Positions 58,488 through 64,000 of a DNA stretch of 64,000 bases are shown here, piece by piece (the stretch's first letter is position 1; every line of letters begins with the position of its first letter). The stretch is from Macquaria australasica (taxonomy: Eukaryota > Chordata > Actinopteri > Centrarchiformes > Percichthyidae), in NCBI GenBank assembly GCA_005408345.1, contig SEMN01000015.1, positions 2,138,001 to 2,202,000 of the forward strand, read 5' to 3'. A program made the position numbers and the translations under genes. The notes beneath the pieces are model-generated. The model was not told the DNA's origin and made no database searches. It worked only from the letters and a program-made list of their open reading frames with translations.

Positions 58488-58634
58488 TACACTGTGTTGC
58501 CAAAAGTAAGCAGACTCTCCCGTCCACATACTTTGTGTACTTTGGGTAAGGCTCATGGTTTTGGATTTACATGCTCAGCTATCAAATATGAGTTGAAAAT
58601 TCAGGTGTCCACATACTTTGACCCATTGAGTGTA
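58488..58634. mobile_element. Short Tc1-like/MITE remnant, 147 bp
   Basis: Ends are TACACTGTGTTGCCAAAAGTA at 58488 (21 bases, shown here as TACACTGTG then TTGCCAAAAGTA) and, inverted, TACTTTGACCC-ATTGAGTGTA at 58634. Outer six and inner six bases match as inverted repeats, and TA lies at each tip as Tc1/mariner elements require. TCCACATACTTT occurs twice in the same direction inside. The phrase 'TTGCCAAAAGTA' is a hallmark I associate with Tc1-like fish elements. No transposase. Confidence 0.6.
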
Positions 58635-59720
58635 TGTTGAGCTTCAGCACAATATTTTTAGTGTAGGTTGTGGATTTCAAGTAATTAAGTTTAACAATAA
58701 AACTGAATAATTATTCATTAGAAATTAAGTTACACGGTGTGTGATCTTGCATGGTCATTGAAACATTACAAATTGGACTAAGTCAAATATTAACTGACAA
58801 TTGATGTCTTACACACTAACATTAAACAAGTTAGTTGGCAATATGGCTCAGGTTATACAAACTTTTAATCTGTTACAATTAGGTGGGTACAAAATCAAGA
58901 CTCAGATTTTTAAGTGCCTTTTAAATAAATCAAGAAAGTTACTTTTATTGTTTCAAATAAAGGTTAAAGGTGAACGAGAAATGATCAAAAAGGCAGAAAA
59001 ATCTCCCTGTCTTCAGTTATTGTTAGTAACCTAAGTTAAACAAATGTACCTACCATTAAACAAATGGACACAATGGTTCTGAAGTTTTTAAAAATCTACC
59101 ACTTTCGGCCATTGATGAACTGTCGTGGTTGGTGTCCGTCATCTTGTTTGCAGCCAGGTTCTCTTGATTTTATTTATGTTTCATGGAATGTCAGTTTAGC
59201 AGTTTTTATATTTTGTTATTTTTACAGTTAGCAGTAAACTCAGCAAGCAACACAGAAATAAACAGACACATTTATCTTGTGGGAAAAATAACACTTCCAC
59301 CACCTCTGCTCCCCTCCTCTCCCTGTTTAACACCCTCTGTGCCCCCCTTGGGCTAAACAGAAATAGGTCCAGCTTAGGGCCATAATTGGTCTTGATCCTT
59401 ATGCTGCAGGCATATTCCAGCGGTGGGTCTGGATGGGGCGCTTGTTATGTGTGAAAAGGTGGCAGGGGAATGCCTGGCCAGTAATTAACAGTGTGCAAGG
59501 GACTGTGGAGGAGGAAATTTAAAAGTGAATGGGGGAGGCCAGTTCATTCTGTGGCTCTGCTCTGCCTCTCTCTCCGCCTCCTCTGTTTCTCATCTATTCA
59601 GTCTTGCCTGTTATTGGAGCTGATGGGTTTATAGAGATTTTCACACTTTTGGAAGTTGGGCTGGCATTGTGAATTTGTTTTTCGCTTGCTCCCCATTTCG
59701 CGCCCCTTTGCCCCAGCCTG
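58635..59720. other. AT-rich then C/T-rich spacer
   Basis: AT-rich to about 59280, then C/T-rich (59290-59350 and 59555-59600). No gene or recognised repeat. The short Lys-rich frame 58801-59034 is unrecognised. Confidence 0.45.
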
Positions 59721-59903
59721 CCACACACAAACATGCTTCCCTCCCCAGCGTCATTTCTTTTCACTCAATCGCTTGCAAGCTCACTCACTCGGCACCCTTT
59801 GTTTTCATTTAATGAGATATATCGGCATGAACGTTTTTAAATAATCTTTCCAAATAAGTACAAGAAAGCTAAATATCAAAAATGTAGTATTATGTATATA
59901 ATG
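59721..59903. repeat. Dispersed repeat, copy 1 of 2
   Basis: Aligns by eye along its length with 60678-60850: CCACACACAAACATG, then TCACTCAATCGCTTGCAAG, then CGGCATGAACGTTT, AAATAAGTACAAGAAAG and CTAAATATCAAAAATG. Same orientation in both copies. Identity is moderate with small gaps, so the copies are old. Confidence 0.6.
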
Positions 59904-60677
59904 TATTTTGTTGGGAAAAACATAAAAAACTATTAAAGTATAACAACCTAAAGCAACAGGCTGTAGTTTGCAGATATTCTGTGAATTACCTGAAAGTGTG
60001 GAAAAGGTAATTCTGTGACAGACTATCACATATTGAGTTGCATTGGCTGATGCTCCTTCACCTATGACAATCCTGAAATTTTCCTCATCATGTAGTAAAG
60101 AAAATTAACTTTTACTCTTTAAGTTCATCAACAAATTACTCTTTAACTGGAAAGCGTTTCTCACCGTAGAGGAGGGAGCATATCTCTGACTCTTAACTCC
60201 TCCATAGTGACGTCTCCGTTTCATAGTGACCATATCTTCGCTCATCTCTGGGTAGCCATGTCTTTCTGTGTCTTCCTGTCTTTTAATTGGGAGTCACTGA
60301 ACCCCACATTTAGTCAGGATCCATCTTTGTGTCTTATCTCTGACAGACTGGAGGACTCGCTCACCCGCTCAGTCACTAACTAACTCACTCACCAAAGATT
60401 TCAGTCTCCATCTTGTATAGATTTAGTCTGCACAGTGTTTCCCATGGCTGAGCTGTCTAAACAATAGTTGAATATACTGTAACACAGAACACATAAATAT
60501 TGCAATAACAGTGTAGAATGACAAAGTTTATGCATTCATGACCCCTCATGAAAAGTACGCTTATTTTTGTTTTTCAAAAGTTTCGGAGTTATGGCTTTAC
60601 GAGCCATCACATGGTATGTTGTCTATAGTAGGCAGTGGACAACAGCAACAAGACACACAAATACACAGAAACTCTTG
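59904..60677. other. Spacer between the two repeat copies
   Basis: AT-leaning unique sequence. It does not match the sequence following the second copy, so the duplication does not extend here. Nothing recognised. Confidence 0.5.
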
Positions 60678-60850
60678 CCACACATAAACATGTTTCCCCG
60701 TTCCCCACAATGTTTTTTTTTTTTCACTTGCTTGCAAACAAATTCATTTTTTTTATTCAATAATCTTTATTGGCGTGAAAGTTTGGGAATAAAATTGCCA
60801 AAAGCAACGAAGTACAAGACAGTTAAATGTCAACATATTATTAATGTATG
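60678..60850. repeat. Dispersed repeat, copy 2 of 2
   Basis: Second copy of the unit at 59721: CCACACATAAACATG, CACTTGCTTGCAAAC, CTTTATTGGCGTGAAAG, ACGAAGTACAAGACAG and TTAAATGTCAAC. The words CTTTATTGGCATGAA and AAGTACAAGACAG occur together in a common fish repeat, as I recall. T12 at about 60713-60724. Confidence 0.6.
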
Positions 60851-61192
60851 TTTCTCTGAGCTTACATTATTATACAGTGCGCCTGTAAAAATTCCAACAA
60901 CAACTCTGTCATTTTTGCTCCTTGTTAGAAAAACATTTTGAGGTATTTGTATGCATACACATCTGAAATATAGAAATATCAGGATTTGCTGCCTTCAGCT
61001 ACAGCCAAACTCCATTTATATTCTCTGGATACCTTTGATTGAGATGTGAACAAAATAGTGTGCACACTGGTGCATGTGTGAAAGTGTGTGTGTGTAATAG
61101 TATTTTGTAAGCCAGGCAGAGCAACAAACTGCTGTTTATGTTTGTTTCTCCCTTAAGATACACTAGCGTGTTCGTATGCGTGTTTTCACAAG
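60851..61192. other. Non-coding spacer
   Basis: AT-leaning, TG word near 61085-61095. TACCTTTGATTGAG near 61030 is a TCF/LEF-like core. No gene. Confidence 0.45.
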
Positions 61193-61230
61193 CCCTCTCC
61201 TCTCCTCTCCTCTTCTCTCCTTTCCTCTCC
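61193..61230. repeat. (TCTCC)n short tandem repeat
   Basis: About seven copies of a 5-bp CTCTC/TCTCC unit with small changes, ending ...CTCTCCAG. Confidence 0.88.
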
Positions 61231-62174
61231 AGCCATGCCAGGTCCAGACTAAACATGTTCGTTTTTGAAGCCTGTTTACAGTGTTTAGGCAGACAGACAG
61301 ACAGGAAGTGGGCTAAGCGATGAGAACCTCCCCTACAGCCCCAGAGATAAATGGACGCGCTGCTAAATGAAGTAAGGAGAGGCCTCAAATGAGCCATCGC
61401 AGGGAAGCACATGGTGTGGGGTTTGAAACACTTTCCCAAGGTGTATGTGTTTCCAAAAAAGAAAAAAAAGACTGTGTGTGCATGTGTGAGTGTGTTTGTA
61501 GGTATGTCTGTTCATGTGCAAGCATGTGTCTGCCCGTGTGTGGTTCTGGGGGTAACAGGTGGGAGGTATGCCATGTCCTGGTTAACAAGAGTGTTATTGT
61601 GTTGTTCTGTCCTGCATGACTGACCGTCAGCTGTGCGGGGTCATCGTCCTTCCCCCTTAACCCCGGAACACTAACACGGCAGCTACGCATGCCCGCACAC
61701 ACATAACACACACACACTTTCCGTTCCGACACATACATACAGACTCAAGGACACACCCAATCATGCACACACAAACAGATTCTGTTATGCATCAGTTGGT
61801 GGCCTGTAATTGAATTGGGACATGATCAGTGATATTTCCGATTTGGTGGCCTGATGCACCCCAGTGAAGAGGCATCTGCTCTCTTTTTCCCTGCCACAGT
61901 GCTGTTCAAGGCTCCAGCCAGCGTGAGACGTGGCTTGAAAGGTTCACATACACACACCACCCCTCCCTGCTGCACACATACACATAGCTTCCCTAAGTCA
62001 CTCACACACAGTGCCCCGGGGCACTCTTGCAGTTCTGTAACACTACCCAACAACAATATTCCCTCAACTGCTTGGCTGTTTACTTTCTGAAAGAGGTAAA
62101 GTCTCCCACTTAAAGGATTACCTTACGCTGCCCTGAACCACCTGCCCTCCCTGCCCTATGCTCTCACTTGAGCA

Positions 62175-62175
<1 letters not shown>
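61231..62175. other. Spacer with TG and CA patches
   Basis: CAGACAGACAGACAGG at 61290-61304, TG words 61473-61545, CA words 61694-61710, 61943-61955 and 61975-62010. No gene. The 117-codon minus frame is His/Thr-rich by composition. Confidence 0.55.

Positions 62176-62207
<32 letters not shown>
62176..62207. repeat. (AC)16 microsatellite
   Basis: Uninterrupted AC run followed by further CACA words to about 62280. Confidence 0.96.
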
Positions 62208-62208
<1 letters not shown>

Positions 62209-64000
62209 TTACACACAGATGTAGACATGCTTGCACATATATGCACACCCACAGACACATAAATGAACACACTTACGCACACGCGTCCAATGCCGGGCTG
62301 ACAGCCACACAAAGACGGGGATGAAAAAAACATAGTAGTCCACTTATGGAGATGGCCTTTGTCCCAGCTCTACCTTAATCTCTATTTCTCTCTCTACCTG
62401 CCACTGACTTTTCACCAGGGCAATAAAGAGCTGTCAGGAATCACGCGTCCCTCTGCTCAGTTCCTTATTAATTTAACCAAGAGGTTGATTTTATTTTCCC
62501 ATTTGACTCTTTTATGAGGAGTGCCATTTCACATTAACTCCCTGTTCTTTTACTGCCATAGATGTTTTAGATTAATTCTTTTTTTCATGTGGAACATCTG
62601 AGAATGTGCATTTTCAAAATTTCTTTTATCATGCAGTGTGATCTGAAGTACTCTTGGTAACTTATAGGCTCAGGGAGTGGAGTCCTGCTACTCTCCCTCT
62701 CTCTCTGCACTCTGAAGTGGAGCTCAAGTGGTCTGACACTCTCCACCTTCTCTTACAAAGCACCCCCTCCTGGGTTGGGCGGGGCGATCTAAGCACAGAG
62801 GCGGGGACGGGGGGCTGTAACCGAGAGACTTGTTTACTAACAGACTAATTGTTGCCCTCCCCTGTGCTGCTCCTTGTAAAGCACTGTATGGCTTTCTGTA
62901 TGAATCATTGTGTTCAAAGCAAAGGGTAAGAAGTGGAGTTTGAGGGAGTGAGAAGGCCAGAGGCGTGTCAGTAACCCCTTGCTGACTCTGAGCATTTGTG
63001 TGTGTGTTGGTTTTTACTGGCAGGTGTGTGCTCTGAGCCGTCTCCACTGACATATTGTCAGAGCTACTTGCGTGCTAGAATGCCCTTTTATTTTAAGAAT
63101 TTCTATCATTTATGAGCTACGTGCATGTCTGTGTTAGCTTTTCACTTTGTCATGGAGTCTCGTCCTATAGCCTCTTGTCTCCTGGCTGAACAAAAGCCAC
63201 ATAAAGGTCTGGGGGATTCAGGCTCTGATGCCGTCCAGCACCCTCTTAATTATGGCTCTCATAGGGCAGGAAATGCCAGGCTTATGGGAGTATCAGGCCC
63301 AGCACTGTGGCACGGAGATGTCAGTCTGCTATAATCCACCTCCCTGGATAAACATTCAACAGGGATTGAGCCACTTTGCACGTCTATTTGGAGCCACAGA
63401 GTGGGGACTACACTGATACAGATGGATGAAGATGCCCTCATATATGCATGGAGAACAACAGACATGTAATTGGATATCAAATTATGAGTGGACCTTTGCA
63501 TTCCAGCATTATTCATAAAGGTAGTCTGTATTTTATTTTACACTTCCCATGCTATTCTTTTAGCACATATTGGCATACATCAGTACATTTAAAACACACA
63601 TGCATCTAGGCACCAGCACACACTTGCACAAAGTCACTCACACACCTTGGAGGCCCCCTAAATTAACATAATGTCATGCCTGCCCCTTGGAGAATGCAGT
63701 AGACAGCTGACTACTGGAGCTTATGAGAATGCTCAGTTGTCAAGAGGGAAGAATTTACATGAAGGTGCCGCTTCCAGTTTATGTGCTATGCATGACCCCC
63801 ACATGCCAGCTAGTGCACATGGTATGTGCATGTGTGAGTTGTGGGGTTATGTATGTGTGATTGCAGGGGTTACATGTGTACATATGCCACTTTTTAACAC
63901 ATTCAACTGTGTCTGAGGGTGTTTATGAGTCCTGTCTCTGTCTATGTTTGTCTGTATCTGTCTCTGTGTTATATTTGTGCATCTGTTGCATATCTGAACA
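62208..64000. other. Non-coding spacer to window end
   Basis: CT word at 62697-62706, TG words near 62999 and 63860, CATG words near 63780-63860. GGGCGGGGCG near 62778 is an SP1-type GC box without a visible promoter. 63080-63520 is fairly complex and may hold conserved sequence. No gene, RNA gene or transposon recognised. Confidence 0.45.

Noticed and set aside
58259..58549. 96-codon plus frame
   Set aside because: It crosses from a candidate enhancer block into the Tc1-like remnant, so it cannot be a preserved coding exon in one piece.
1..64000. CRISPR arrays, insertion sequences, operons, tRNA or rRNA genes
   Set aside because: No regularly spaced identical repeats and no functional cloverleaf or rRNA sequence seen. 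The only tRNA-like sequence is the SINE head at 4065-4142.

Overview
The window looks like nuclear DNA from a ray-finned fish, probably a percomorph teleost. Three kinds of evidence point there: very dense CA/GT and GA/CT microsatellites (the longest is an 81-bp GT run), short mononucleotide runs, and several dispersed repeats that I recognise from teleost genomes by memory, not by search. These are a tRNA-derived SINE, a hAT-type 'tagggctg' element, a short Tc1-like element with imperfect terminal repeats, and a 'gctacgtccacttcttt' percomorph repeat. There is no bacterial, organellar or viral gene organisation.

I cannot support any protein-coding gene here. Open frames are short (181 codons at most). 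The long ones are explained by simple repeats, which read as VCVCV, HTHTH or LSLSL, or by chance openness of GC-rich stretches. No frame shows a domain I recognise. The nearest things to coding sequence are isolated exon-like segments, the best at 33015-33079, behind a long polypyrimidine tract and ending in a consensus-like donor. The window is therefore best read as a long intron or gene desert.

Layout. 1-12000: candidate conserved non-coding blocks (540-960, 2120-2680, 5391-5620, 6150-6370, 7190-7375, 8580-8770, 10430-10520) separated by microsatellites, plus a SINE at about 4.0-4.1 kb, a CTCF-like site at 10.06 kb and an RFX X-box at 10.64 kb. 12000-23000: a degenerate purine-rich tandem repeat (12.06-12.43 kb), a cluster of nuclear-receptor half-sites (13.07-13.18 kb) and more candidate conserved blocks (13.18, 13.84, 14.36, 17.02, 17.9, 19.6 and 21.84 kb). 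23000-36000: a 244-bp inverted-repeat element (23.3 kb), microsatellite-rich spacer, candidate blocks at 27.14, 30.56, 32.22 and 33.13 kb, the exon-like segment, and a hAT-type remnant (35.6 kb). 36000-50000: mostly spacer, with a strong block at 43.53 kb, a perfect GATA-bearing inverted repeat (45.34 kb) and a CTCF-like site on the opposite strand (45.79 kb). 50000-64000: candidate blocks at 50.03, 51.78, 55.14 and 57.94 kb, the 81-bp GT run, a percomorph repeat, a recursive-splice-like site (58.18 kb), a Tc1-like element, and two diverged copies of one repeat about 0.95 kb apart.

The picture of many homeodomain-, POU- and nuclear-receptor-motif-rich blocks without genes fits a regulatory landscape around a developmental gene. 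The sequence does not name that gene. All conservation calls are inferences from sequence texture, since no alignment could be run.
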